Shown here: piece by piece, positions 32,399 through 40,844 of the stretch
How the letters are laid out: each line of letters starts with the position of its first letter
Numbering within the stretch: the first letter of the stretch is position 1
Origin: Pustulibacterium marinum
Lineage (GTDB): Bacteria > Bacteroidota > Bacteroidia > Flavobacteriales > Flavobacteriaceae
Length of the DNA: 64,000 nucleotides
Direction of reading: 5' to 3'
Assembly: GCF_900116665.1 (NCBI RefSeq)
Contig: NZ_FPBK01000014.1
Location: 29,669-93,668, forward strand
Notes under the pieces: generated by a model
What the model was told of the DNA's origin: nothing
Database searches by the model: none
Seen by the model: only the letters and a program-made list of their open reading frames with translations
Program-made: the position numbers and the translations under genes

Positions 32399-32905
32399 CT
32401 ACTCCGCCAACCAGTCGTTGTGCAACAATCCCATGGAGATAAAATAATCGGTTTGAAAGCTGATCAAGCGTATCTCGCTCAATACAAATTCATACCCGTT
32501 ATCGGTATCTAAAGAACCGTCTGATAGAATCATATCGATTTCTAATCGATCATTGACTGCCATTTTAATTTTACCATAAAACAGCTCAGTATCGTCTTCA
32601 TCCTGAAATTCGAAGTATCCAAATTGTTGTTGCGACCATCGTAATAATCCCAAGGTATCTGCAAACTCAAAACCATCCGGAGCCGTTGCTTCAATGCCTT
32701 TTAAAGTTAATACCTTGGCTATTCTATCGGTTTCTTCCGATTGTTCACGGTCTTCTATAAATTCCTTTTTGTACAAACGATATCCGTCTACTACAAAGTC
32801 CACTGGAATGTGTTTTACTAAAATCCATTCTTCATTTTCAGAAATGAGCAAACCGTTTTCCGGCTCTTCCCAATCTGCTATGGTATAGGTTTCTACTGTG
32901 TACAT
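32399..32905 (-). CDS. Acidic hypothetical protein, 168 aa
   Basis: Soluble acidic protein without signal peptide or membrane span. Predicted mainly beta with regular acidic clusters (EEPENG, EDDTEL). I do not recognise a family. The stop lies 15 bp from the stop of the VTT gene, so the two converge. Composition is like the neighbouring genes and the frame is unbroken, so it is likely a real gene. Confidence 0.6.
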   Translation of the reverse strand: MYTVETYTIADWEEPENGLLISENEEWILVKHIPVDFVVDGYRLYKKEFIEDREQSEETDRIAKVLTLKGIEATAPDGFEFADTLGLLRWSQQQFGYFEFQDEDDTELFYGKIKMAVNDRLEIDMILSDGSLDTDNGYEFVLSEIRLISFQTDYFISMGLLHNDWLAE

Positions 32906-33148
32906 TTGCTTGTTGTTTACAGGGAAAGTTCCCTTTTTTTTCCGGAGTCAAAGCTAGGGAATTTGTTGCTTCAAAAGGATATTTTCTTTTTTAAAAATAT
33001 GCTTTTATAACTAGCTATCTATATTTGAAAACAACCAATAAACTTCCTATTAAATTCATTTCCATTCGGAATCAACGTACTGTCGAGATCAAAACTTAGG
33101 TGCATGTTATTTTTTACAGAGGAAAATCAAAGACCATACCTGTAGTAG

Positions 33149-33673
33149 TTACAATTCAGCATCTTTTACAACTACAGCTCCCTTTTCACAACTTATGAGT
33201 GATTGATAGATAGCCACTCCTTGCGCTTTTAGTATTTTGGGGATGCTTCCCCATTGTGAATCTATATGTAAATACAATGACTTTTGGTTTGTTGTTGGAT
33301 GAGTAATGATGGCTACCTGCGAAGAAGGTACGCGTTCTTCTGCTGTGACAGGGTATGGCATGTCTAACAAAAACGACGTAAATGCAATGGAATCTTTTTG
33401 AGTACTCAACCTCAGCATCGGATAGAAGTACGTATGAGCCCCTCCGTTGCCAATAAAAATCAATTCATCGTTGATATAATCTCCATCAAAGTCCCATTCC
33501 TTGTATTGGTACGTAAGCAATTCCGTCTGTAATATTGAATCATATTTCATTACAGCATAGGCTGCATTAGGTATGGTTGGCTCGTCCATTGACGATGTAG
33601 CTTGTGCCCAAACACTGTTAACTAGAAAAAAACTCACCATTGCTAAAAACCCCAATTTACCAGACATATACAT
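33149..33673 (-). CDS. Secreted hypothetical protein, 174 aa
   Basis: Signal peptide (MSGKLGFLAMVSFFLVNSVWAQ; the Met at residue 3 is an equally good start). The mature part contains YKEWDFDGDYINDELIFIGN, a repeat-like segment resembling calcium-binding FG-GAP or VCBS-type strands, and FTSFLLDMPYPV. Possibly a periplasmic beta protein. No family name can be supported. Confidence 0.6.
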   Translation of the reverse strand: MYMSGKLGFLAMVSFFLVNSVWAQATSSMDEPTIPNAAYAVMKYDSILQTELLTYQYKEWDFDGDYINDELIFIGNGGAHTYFYPMLRLSTQKDSIAFTSFLLDMPYPVTAEERVPSSQVAIITHPTTNQKSLYLHIDSQWGSIPKILKAQGVAIYQSLISCEKGAVVVKDAEL

Positions 33674-33735
33674 CGTATTTGCTGTTAAAGATAACGATTT
33701 AATGCAGAAGTATTGGTTATAACTTTCATGTCCCC

Positions 33736-34131
33736 TTACAATTGGTCTTTTACATAGGCTATGTATGCATTTTGTTTGTAATCAAACCAATTTTGTCTAT
33801 AGGCTGAAGCATCTACCAATGCCTTAAAATGCTGAAATGGTTTTCTGTTGGCAAGCACTTCTTCTAAACTTTCTTGAAAAGCTGCATCGGTTAAAGATGC
33901 TGCAAAACCTTCCATTACCCGAAAAGCTTCGGAGCTATTCATTTTTTCAAACTTATCATATTCATCTTCACGAGCTTCAATGGTATCTATAATGTCTTGC
34001 CAAGGTTCCGGATCAAAATATATGTCATTAGGGTCTGGGTAACTTTCAATAGTGCCTGTTGCTCTGTGGTAAAAACAAACCATGCCACAGTCAAGTTCTT
34101 CTGCTATAGTGGCTATTTCTTTTGCTGTCAA
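33736..34131 (-). CDS. UPF0158 family protein
   Basis: 131 residues matching the UPF0158 pattern: IAEELDCGMVCFYHRATGTIESYPD near the N-terminus, then MNSSEAFRVMEGFAASL, and a C-terminal RQNWFDYKQNAYIAYVKDQL. The family is small, acidic and cytosolic with unknown function. It stands 62 bp from the secreted protein gene and 76 bp from the flavoprotein gene, all on the minus strand. Confidence 0.8.
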   Translation of the reverse strand: MTAKEIATIAEELDCGMVCFYHRATGTIESYPDPNDIYFDPEPWQDIIDTIEAREDEYDKFEKMNSSEAFRVMEGFAASLTDAAFQESLEEVLANRKPFQHFKALVDASAYRQNWFDYKQNAYIAYVKDQL

Positions 34132-34207
34132 TGCTCTTTTGTTTTAGTAGTTGCTATTCCAAATATAAGTTTTTTAAACTACAACATCTCCCTTAGCTAC
34201 CTCAACG

Positions 34208-34786
34208 CTATTTCAAACGTTCGCCTAGCAAAGCTACTTTGTGCAACCACTTTTCTCTAAAAGCTGCACTAGAGTTTTTAATGGTAGCAATATAGGTTAC
34301 CTTCACCGGATGGATACCACAAAACTGCAAGGTTCCTTTTTTAAATTGATGAATGGCCGGACGTTTCATGATCAGAAAGTGATACCACTTCGGTGTATCT
34401 GAGGTAATAATCAAACGTGCCGAGGTACCTTTCAATAACTTTTTGGGCAAGGGTTTGCCCGCTATGGGTTGGTAGGTAATTCCGGGAAGAAAAGTTCGGT
34501 CTATAAATCCTTTCATCAGCGCAGGATAACCAAACCACCACATAGGGAATACCCACACCACATGGTCTGCCTGTTGTAACTTGTCTATAGCGGCTAACAA
34601 ATCGGGTTCTAAAGGTGTGCGCTTTCGGTATCCAAAAGCTAAGTTGGGATTGAATCTTAATTCCGCGATATTAATTTGAGTAACCGTAACGTTGGTTTTT
34701 TCAGCACCTTGTCGGTAAGCTGCTGCCAGCGCATGGTTAAAACTCTCTTTATCGGGGTGCCCGTTGATAATCAATATGTTTTTCAT
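34208..34786 (-). CDS. NAD(P)H dehydrogenase (quinone)-like flavodoxin-fold protein
   Basis: Flavodoxin_2 family oxidoreductase, 192 residues from the ATG at 34786 (MKNILIINGHPDKESFNHAL); the open frame upstream to 34828 adds residues unlike the family. FMN/FAD-binding features: INGHPDKESFNHA, VWVFPMWWFGYPALMKGFIDR, and PKKLLKGTSARLIITSDTP. Members reduce quinones or related electrophiles with NAD(P)H. The gene is 60 bp downstream of the Crp/Fnr regulator, which probably controls it. Confidence 0.88.
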   Translation of the reverse strand: MKNILIINGHPDKESFNHALAAAYRQGAEKTNVTVTQINIAELRFNPNLAFGYRKRTPLEPDLLAAIDKLQQADHVVWVFPMWWFGYPALMKGFIDRTFLPGITYQPIAGKPLPKKLLKGTSARLIITSDTPKWYHFLIMKRPAIHQFKKGTLQFCGIHPVKVTYIATIKNSSAAFREKWLHKVALLGERLK

Positions 34787-34846
34787 AGTACTGCAATCTT
34801 TTTTACAAAGAACAGCACTCAACCACACTTTTGGTAGGACATTTGT

Positions 34847-35410
34847 CTATTTCGAAAGCTGTTTTCGAATTCTACTCAAATGCCGTTGGGTAATGCCCAA
34901 ATACGAAGCCAGATAATTCAACGGAATCATTTGCAAGTATTCCGGTTGATGCGCCAACAGATCTAAATAGCGCTTTTCGGCAGTTTCTTTCTGTAACAAA
35001 AAAATACGCTTTTCTAGTTTGATGTATTCCTGTTCGGCAATCAGTTTAAATAATCTTAGCCAATTGGTGCTCATGGCTTCTAAGGCTAACATATCCGATT
35101 TAGAAATACAAAGTAACGTTACATCGGTTAATGCCTGAATGGTTTCTACTGTTGGTTGTTGCGATAAAAATGAAGAATAGGCACTCACAAACGAATTGGA
35201 AAACGTAAAACAATAGGTTACTTCTTCTTCGGCAGACGAATAGTAATAAGACCGCAACACACCCGAAACTACAAACCCCACTTCTCTACTAGTTTGCCCG
35301 CTTTGAATAAAGAAATCGCCTTTTTGAAGTTTCCGATACACTACTTTTGTTTCTAGTACATCCAGTTCTTCAGCAGTCAACAACCCAAAGCTTGCTAAAT
35401 AGTTTCTCAT
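34847..35410 (-). CDS. Crp/Fnr-family transcription regulator
   Basis: 187 residues: cyclic-nucleotide-binding-like beta roll (about 10-120; LQKGDFFIQSGQTSREVGFV and VSGVLRSYYYS), dimer helix, and a short C-terminal helix-turn-helix (IPLNYLASYLGITQRHLSRI). No Fnr-type cysteine cluster is visible, so oxygen sensing is unlikely. Bacteroidetes members of this type often respond to unknown signals and control the adjacent oxidoreductase gene, here the flavodoxin-fold quinone reductase. Confidence 0.88.
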   Translation of the reverse strand: MRNYLASFGLLTAEELDVLETKVVYRKLQKGDFFIQSGQTSREVGFVVSGVLRSYYYSSAEEEVTYCFTFSNSFVSAYSSFLSQQPTVETIQALTDVTLLCISKSDMLALEAMSTNWLRLFKLIAEQEYIKLEKRIFLLQKETAEKRYLDLLAHQPEYLQMIPLNYLASYLGITQRHLSRIRKQLSK

Positions 35411-35539
35411 GGTTTTTAGTCGTTCCTATAGATTTTTCAAGATACAATTTTACAACCAAACCCTCAACTCATAAAAATAAATAGCCCCGACACGAAATCT
35501 TTTCACCTACAATCCCCTATTCAAATCTATTCTGCTAGC

Positions 35540-35559
35540 TCTTGAAACAAGTTCAAGAT
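35540..35559. repeat. Variant of the TGAACTTGTTTCA hairpin repeat
   Basis: Inverted arms CTTGAA and TTCAAG with an ACAAG loop match, in reverse, the hairpin at the start of each 117-bp repeat copy at 41026, 41143 and 41260. Nearby at about 35490 is a degraded copy of the CGACACGGAATC module also seen at 36390 and 41545. These are REP-like intergenic repeats. Confidence 0.6.
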
Positions 35560-35621
35560 GAAGTTTATAAAAGCTTTCTGCTAAACCCCGACTTCTATAA
35601 TTCATCTTCTACAGCTATTTA

Positions 35622-36248
35622 CTACACCTTCTCCCCATGTTGCACATAACTTTGTATCTTCGCTTCCACCAGTTCCCTTTCGTCATCAGTAAGGTCACTA
35701 AATAACCGAATCACATCTCCTCTATAGTCAAATTCAACTTCTCCTATGGTAAAAGACAAAAAGATTCTTTGCAATTCTTTAATAGCCAAATAGTTCTCAG
35801 CAAACCCTTCGGGTTGACTTAAAAAAAGTTTTGTCTCGTATTAAGTTCTCACATTTTTAATGTACTTAAGCTGATATTCTTTTGTTTTTGTCCAAAAAGT
35901 ACCCGTCTTTTCTATGGTTAGTTTTTCATTTTTAATTCTCAGTATTTCTTTACCTCTTAGCAGCCATAGAAATTTTCTAATTCCAATAATACCAAATATT
36001 GGGTGAATTACAAACCCTACTACTAACAACCCGGTGGTCATGTTTATTCCTTGGTATAGCATCAAAAAGCCCGAAAAAACAAAAACAGATAACAAGCCAA
36101 AAAAGAACAAATAAAAGAAGGTGTTGCGTGACGAATTCACTATAGTTACAAACGCATCACTTTCTTGAATATGAAACACTTTTCTACGAATGCCCAGCCC
36201 CATTATTTTTAATGGTAGTTTCTGAACTTTTAAGATTAGATCAAACAT
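35622..36248 (-). pseudogene. Membrane/PH-like protein gene interrupted by an in-frame TAA
   Basis: The first part (35841-36248) encodes 135 residues with two hydrophobic segments (about 45-65 and 73-92) and a PH-like start after them (LWLLRGKEILRIKNEKLTIEK). At 35841-35843 there is a TAA. Directly after it the same frame stays open for 72 more sense codons (YETKLFLSQPEGFAENYLAI, then a second stretch with DLTDDERELVEAKI) to a TAG at 35622-35624, with protein-like composition and no ATG of its own. The simplest reading is one gene of about 208 codons split by a point mutation; alternatively the first part is a complete protein and the tail is a remnant. Confidence 0.55.
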
Positions 36249-36705
36249 GTTTTTTAATTACTTACAGCAAATTTATACCCACAATATACAACTTTTATGC
36301 TCCTCTCCCCCAATCCATAAAAACAAAAACATCTGAGTGAAGCTTATTGATATCACAAAACTCTACCACCGTTACTACTTGACCGACACGGAATCTCTTT
36401 ACTATTTGCTAAAGGCTGTCTGCTATTGGCTAAAAGCTGTCCGCTCTCTCGGTGGCTGAGTGCTTTGCGGAATGCAATGGAACAAAGTGTACCGAAGCCG
36501 TTTTTACTATTTTGAATGCTGAATTATAAATGTTGAATGTTTTTTGATCCTAAGTCCTAAGTCTTAAATCCTAGGTCTAACTTGTATCTTCCCACCGCTT
36601 CTAAAATACTAACTATCTAATATACTATCCATCTTCCCCCACCAAATACCAGCAACAACAAAACAGCTAGTTGTATTAACAGATGTTTTATAACATAAGA
36701 CTTTG
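36249..36705. other. Repeat-bearing intergenic region
   Basis: About 450 bp without an ORF. It holds a 15-bp CAATATACAACTTTT (36282-36296) that recurs in the same orientation at 39548-39562, then the inverted copy of the composite repeat at 36385-36590, then an A+T-rich stretch before the gene ending at 36706. Confidence 0.6.
36385..36590 (-). repeat. Composite intergenic repeat, copy in inverted orientation
   Basis: Read on the minus strand it gives, in order, the modules CCTAAGTCTTA/AAGACTTAGGA, an A+T-rich block (AATTCAGCATTTATAA and similar), then CGGCTTCGGTACACTTTG, a Cys-rich-looking CCATTGCATTCC block, CACTCAGCCACCGAGAGAG and GATTCCGTGTCGG. The same order is found on the plus strand at 41385-41570 and, in part, at 41645-41765 and 41773-41960. 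It is non-coding and mosaic, similar to decayed REP/MITE-type elements. Confidence 0.75.
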
Positions 36706-37362
36706 TTAGCAAAAGTTTTTTTCAATATATGTCTTTAAATCCAAGTTGTTTTCAAAAATAAAATCTCTCCATTTTTTCCAACTGAAATACTGACTTGGAT
36801 GCTTAATAAAAAAAATACTCATTTCATTCTGTGAATCCATTATGTATTTCACTCCATAATATTTTCCAATTTTTAGGCAATATCTTTTCTTAATTTTAAA
36901 AGCATCATTATTTTTTACACTGTTTTCAAAATAATATCTTCCTGAATTACCCAAATAAATAATATAATTAGGTTTATCTTTCATATTATTGATAATGTTC
37001 AGACTCAATTCAATATATTTTTTGAAGTCCTTTTTAGATGGCCTTTCTGAACTACTTTTCATAGGTCTCTGAATAAGATTAAAAAATGATACTTTCGACC
37101 AAAATTCAGATTTAACTACATTAGTACTACCTAATAACAATCTATAAGTATTATCAAATATTTTCCAAGTATTCCCATCTATAAGTTGTTCAATAATTTC
37201 AATTGTAATATTTGGATTTTTAATAAAATCATTATAATATTCTTCATTTGGGCTTCCGTCTTCATTTTGCGCATAATGACTTTCACCTATAAGTAAAATT
37301 TTATTTTCCTGTAAAGAATAATTTTTTCCAATCCAGCAATTCCAAATTTGATTTTCAATCAT
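36706..37362 (-). CDS. Hypothetical protein with uracil-DNA-glycosylase-like motifs
   Basis: 218 residues, A+T-rich and lysine/asparagine-rich, unlike the surrounding core genes. Two motifs are spaced as in the UDG superfamily: ILLIGESHY (residues 22-30), comparable to the motif that carries the active-site water ligand, and IKHPSQYFSW (186-195), comparable to the HPSP DNA-insertion loop. Several sequence-divergent UDG-fold proteins are found in defence and mobile contexts. The motif likeness is visible; the enzymatic activity is inference. Confidence 0.5.
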   Translation of the reverse strand: MIENQIWNCWIGKNYSLQENKILLIGESHYAQNEDGSPNEEYYNDFIKNPNITIEIIEQLIDGNTWKIFDNTYRLLLGSTNVVKSEFWSKVSFFNLIQRPMKSSSERPSKKDFKKYIELSLNIINNMKDKPNYIIYLGNSGRYYFENSVKNNDAFKIKKRYCLKIGKYYGVKYIMDSQNEMSIFFIKHPSQYFSWKKWRDFIFENNLDLKTYIEKNFC

Positions 37363-37379
37363 TTTATTTATCTTATAAA

Positions 37380-37445
37380 TAACGGTCTTGTTTGTTAAAA
37401 GTAGCAGATTTTAAGCGTTAACTTTCGGATTATAACTTACCTCCA
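37380..37445. other. Inter-cassette spacer with repeated GTTA/TAAC half-sites
   Basis: The spacer between two A+T-rich genes contains AACGG, GTTAAAAG, GCGTTAAC and ATAACTTAC within about 60 bp and is richer in G+C than the flanking codons. It looks like a small recombination or repeat remnant, but I cannot assign a family. Confidence 0.3.
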
Positions 37446-37492
37446 ATTGATTAATTATATCAGATTAAACAATCAAACTGCTATTTATTATA

Positions 37493-38338
37493 TTATTTAT
37501 TGGTAACTTTTGTTTTATTGCCTAGTTTATCAATTTGAAACTTATCTTTATTAACCACCACATCAGCTATTCCGTTTTTGAAGTACGTTGCCGAATCAAA
37601 TTGATAATCAATAATTACGTTGCCATTTCTATCAATAAATCCCTTTTTCTGATTCATTACTACTACTGCAAGACCTTCTGAAAAAGGAAAAGCATCTTCG
37701 AAAATGAAATCAATCACAACATTTTTTTCTTTATCAATATAACCCCATTTACCTTTTTGTTTATAAATCTTAAATTCCGATTCTGGATAAGAACTTTTAA
37801 ATGTAAATTTTAGGTCATTGTCATTAGAACATCCAGGTTTAATTTTCTTTTCCGTATTCGTGATTTTACTATTAGTTGTTATAGAAGGATACTTTTTTTC
37901 TTTATTACTAATTCTTATTTTTAAAGACTCATCCTCAAATTTATTTAAGTAGTTATTTTCTAGAAATGTTAAGACTGTTTCTAAAGAATTTAAAAACTTT
38001 TCATACACTTTCTCATCTATGAAAAGTACATATTCTTTTGTTCCATCCAATTTTAAGGCAAGAACTGTATCATCTATAAAACCATGTTTAAATAAATAGC
38101 TCTTTCCCTCTACATCAACAACGATACTTCCATTTCCTATATGTTCCCAATTGGCTTTTTCAATTAGCCCATTTTTAGAAATAAGTAATTGATTATTGAT
38201 TTTTCTAAATATATAAACAGTTTTATTTCCATCTTCTCCTAATAAAACCCAATGTTTGCCCGTCAAAATTGCAGTATCATCTAATTGTTGACTATACTTC
38301 CGTATTTTTGGAATAAGATCTAATATGTAGGTTTTCAT
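37493..38338 (-). CDS. WG-repeat protein
   Basis: 281 residues, cytosolic. The N-terminal part (1-120) is a beta-rich domain of unknown type; the C-terminal part has WG (KWG) beta repeats: KIYKQKGKWGYIDKEKNVVI at about 196, then KKGFIDRNGNVIIDYQFD and DKFQIDKLGN, each with the FPFSEGLAVV-type linker. WG-repeat proteins are common in Bacteroidetes accessory regions and of unknown function, probably binding. Codon use is A+T-rich like its neighbours. Confidence 0.8.
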   Translation of the reverse strand: MKTYILDLIPKIRKYSQQLDDTAILTGKHWVLLGEDGNKTVYIFRKINNQLLISKNGLIEKANWEHIGNGSIVVDVEGKSYLFKHGFIDDTVLALKLDGTKEYVLFIDEKVYEKFLNSLETVLTFLENNYLNKFEDESLKIRISNKEKKYPSITTNSKITNTEKKIKPGCSNDNDLKFTFKSSYPESEFKIYKQKGKWGYIDKEKNVVIDFIFEDAFPFSEGLAVVVMNQKKGFIDRNGNVIIDYQFDSATYFKNGIADVVVNKDKFQIDKLGNKTKVTNK

Positions 38339-38432
38339 GTTTCAAATTTTATAGAATAAATATTAACACTAGTTAGTTTTAAAGTTTAAATTTACCATTT
38401 CGTCCTCATTATTTGTATTTATTGCTAGTTCT

Positions 38433-39440
38433 TTATTCTTCATATCGATAATTTGAATTCTCCACCAACCATTTTATATCTAATTTTCCTGTTTTAGATA
38501 TTTCTACATAAATGGGAACATTAATATCAAAGGTGTGTCGTCTCGGTGGTTTTTCGGTAAAATCATTATCGTCAAAAACAAAAAATCTAAGACTACATTT
38601 GAAAATACATTCAACCTCAGTTCTGTCTGGTCTAAAGGATATTATCCTATATGAATCTAACTTATTTGTAATAATCTCATAATTAGAAATATCAATACTT
38701 TCAGACGTTAATAATACGTTCTCATTAATCAAGTCAATACTTACTAGTTCTAAATCTTCCTTGTGTTGCGCAATTATTTTTTTTGTCGATGTAATTTTAT
38801 TTAATTTATATCTAGTATTGTAATATTTAGAAATATTTTCGAGTAATACTGATAAATCGCCACTAATCAATAAATTGTTACTTTTATAACCAAGCCAATC
38901 ATTATCTTTGCTCAATACATACATTTTACTATCATTTTTATCACACCATAATTCAAGTGATTTTAGAATTATCGCGTCAATAAATTCATTTTGTTTCCCC
39001 GAATTATGAAAAGGTGGTTTTTTATTGTAATAATTATCGACTATCTCGGTGATTGGAATATTTGAAGTCCGAATAGTATTAACATTGCTCCTTTTGAAAT
39101 AGTCATCCATTTTTTTAATCAGTTCGGCGGTATGATTTTTCACATTTATTTCTGGAATTGAAACAGACTTATAAAAACCAATATTTTTGGCAATCCGTGC
39201 ATTTTTATGATTAAATGTTTTTGTCAGTTTTTTGAACTCCGATTTACTTTCAGTAATCCTCTTTTCTATTCTGTTATATAGTTCTTTTTTAGAAATCGTT
39301 GTTGAATGGATTTGAATAGCTCCAGTCTGAGCATAGAAAAACAAGCTATGTATCTTTGTACTATTCATAAAGTTTTGTTCCTCAAATATTGAAGCATCAA
39401 GAAAAACATTCTGGGTCTCTATGTATTTATTCTTTCTCAT
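38433..39440 (-). CDS. PIN-domain (DUF4935-like) putative ribonuclease
   Basis: 335 residues. An N-terminal PIN domain with the four acidic positions: Asp15 in VFLDASIF, Glu53 in ISKKELYNR, Asp155 in NEFIDAIILKSLE and Asp179/Asp181 in LSKDNDWLGY. The C-terminal third (about 215-335) is a separate beta-rich domain (FRPDRTEVECIFKCSLRFF). PIN proteins are Mg-dependent RNases, often toxins, but no small antitoxin gene is adjacent. DUF4935-type members occur alone. Possible roles are toxin, antiphage effector or RNA processing. A+T-rich and part of the accessory cluster. Confidence 0.75.
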   Translation of the reverse strand: MRKNKYIETQNVFLDASIFEEQNFMNSTKIHSLFFYAQTGAIQIHSTTISKKELYNRIEKRITESKSEFKKLTKTFNHKNARIAKNIGFYKSVSIPEINVKNHTAELIKKMDDYFKRSNVNTIRTSNIPITEIVDNYYNKKPPFHNSGKQNEFIDAIILKSLELWCDKNDSKMYVLSKDNDWLGYKSNNLLISGDLSVLLENISKYYNTRYKLNKITSTKKIIAQHKEDLELVSIDLINENVLLTSESIDISNYEIITNKLDSYRIISFRPDRTEVECIFKCSLRFFVFDDNDFTEKPPRRHTFDINVPIYVEISKTGKLDIKWLVENSNYRYEE

Positions 39441-39767
39441 TTATTAACAACAACTCGTTTTATGCTAATAAATAAACACCATATCCATATAAGTTTTCTG
39501 ATAAGATGGGGTTGATGTTTATGTATACTATATATTTATAGCCCACCCAATATACAACTTTTTTACACAAAACTGATTGTATATAGTCATAGCATAGATG
39601 AAGGGTAAAAACAATACGCCTAAATTACAACACCCCTTCCAAACTCCGTTACGGTTTCCCATAATCCACAAAAAAAAGCTAATAGCTATTAGCTGACAGC
39701 TATAAGCTTCTAAAAGTATTCAATAACAGTGGGCAGGCGACTGCGCTCAGTGTGACATTCACTAACC
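39441..39767. other. Intergenic region with short repeats
   Basis: About 330 bp with no ORF. Contains the second copy of CAATATACAACTTTT (39548-39562) and an AGCT-rich segment (39678-39712, GCTATTAGCTGACAGCTATA) related to the middle of the 117-bp repeat at 41026. It leads into the 16-bp tandem array. Confidence 0.55.
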
Positions 39768-39847
39768 ATCTAACATACTAATAATCTAACATACTAATAA
39801 TCTAACATACTAATAATCTAACGTACTAACAATCTAAAATACTAAGG
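39768..39847. repeat. 16-bp tandem repeat, five units, running into a stop codon
   Basis: Units begin at 39768, 39784, 39800, 39816 and 39832, each close to ATCTAACATACTAATA. The last, diverged unit contains the TAG stop and final codons (Leu-Val-Phe) of the gene at 39834-40256, which suggests that the array grew by duplication of the gene's 3' end. Confidence 0.9.
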
Positions 39848-40256
39848 TACTGTTGGCTACCGTAGTGGTGTACTGCCAGTTCAGTTTAAAAATCGCGTTT
39901 TGTACCGCTTCGCCTTCTTCCAGCAATACCCCTTCGGCATCGTAAATAAATACCTTTACATACGTAAGTTCCAAAATGTCTTGAAACTCAAAGATCAAAA
40001 CATCTCCAATAGCACCCGTGTACTGGTCTAGCTGTACACCGTAAAATTCAGGCGGAGTCATAAAGTCTTTCATGGCTACATTGTAGGCCGACGCTCCTTT
40101 TTTGGCTTTGGCAGTATACGCCGCCTTAATTTCCTCGTTCTGTATCACACTTTTAGCGTAATAAGTCGCTTGCTTAAAGCGCAATTTCTGGGCCTTTTGG
40201 GCTTCCGAAGCCTCATAGCCGTCGGGCATTTTTGGAATTTTCGTCATTACAAACAA
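39834..40256 (-). CDS. Hypothetical protein, 140 aa, divergent from the HU-like gene
   Basis: Start at 40256, or at a second Met three codons in (MTKIPKMPDGYEASEAQKAQ). An N-terminal helical, basic half (20-65) is followed by a beta-sandwich-like half (75-135, IGDVLIFEFQDILELTYVKV, FIYDAEGVLLEEGEAVQ). No signal peptide. I recognise no named family. It faces the HU-like gene across a 94-bp intergenic gap, so the two may share a promoter region. Confidence 0.65.
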   Translation of the reverse strand: MFVMTKIPKMPDGYEASEAQKAQKLRFKQATYYAKSVIQNEEIKAAYTAKAKKGASAYNVAMKDFMTPPEFYGVQLDQYTGAIGDVLIFEFQDILELTYVKVFIYDAEGVLLEEGEAVQNAIFKLNWQYTTTVANSTLVF

Positions 40257-40350
40257 GAATACCTAACCTCTCAAAAGTGTTTGTTTAATAGCTATCTTAA
40301 GATTCCGTATCAACTATCAAGAAGAATCCCTATCTTACACGTAAAAAGAT

Positions 40351-40734
40351 ATGGCTGTTCACTATAGGGTGCATCCCCGTCCCAATCCACAAGACCGAGA
40401 GGCACCTGCAAAATACTACGCTACTGCTGTACTACAAGGAGAAACAAACTTAGACACCCTGGCCAATGCCATCTCGCATCAGTGCTCTCTTACCCGAAGT
40501 GACTGTTATGCTGTATTGGTAGCTTTGGAAGATAATTTAATGGAAGAGTTACAAGCAGGCCGAAGCGTTAAACTGGGGCGTATTGGTAGTTTTAGAGTAA
40601 GCCTCACTTCAGAGGGAATGCCTACAGCTACGGAAGTAAACCCTACCAAATTCAAACAACAGAAGATTATTTTTAAACCTGCAAAAGCCTTGCAAAGCAT
40701 GCTGAAAAAACTACGGTACAAGAAATTAAAGTGA
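40351..40734 (+). CDS. HU/IHF-like DNA-binding protein (Bacteroidetes type)
   Basis: 127 residues. The N-terminal tail MAVHYRVHPRPNPQ is followed by an HU/IHF fold: helix-helix part (NLDTLANAISHQCSLTRSDCYAVLVALEDNL) and the beta-arm part (GRSVKLGRIGSFRVSLTSEG), with a basic C-terminus (KKLRYKKLK). Proteins of this type bind or bend DNA and are numerous in Bacteroidetes, some on mobile elements. Just downstream (111 bp) lies an array of phased palindromes that could be its target, but this is inference. Confidence 0.85.
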   Translation: MAVHYRVHPRPNPQDREAPAKYYATAVLQGETNLDTLANAISHQCSLTRSDCYAVLVALEDNLMEELQAGRSVKLGRIGSFRVSLTSEGMPTATEVNPTKFKQQKIIFKPAKALQSMLKKLRYKKLK

Positions 40735-40804
40735 ATGCTACCCAACACTTCTTTTGTATCACTAGGAAAACCGCAGTAAATTATACGTATGATTGAATGC
40801 AAAC

Positions 40805-40834
40805 AAACGGTTCATTGGATGTTTTCAACCGTTT
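40805..40834. repeat. Inverted repeat AAACGGTT ... AACCGTTT
   Basis: Eight-base arms at 40805-40812 and 40827-40834 around a 14-nt loop. The outer bases, AAAC and GTTT, are the same as those of the four palindromes that follow, so this may be a stretched member of the same site family. Confidence 0.6.
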
Positions 40835-40844
40835 GACTGAAAAG

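Noticed and set aside
39768..39847. 16-bp tandem units as a CRISPR or iteron origin
   Set aside because: Units are head-to-tail without spacers, and there is no replication initiator gene nearby.
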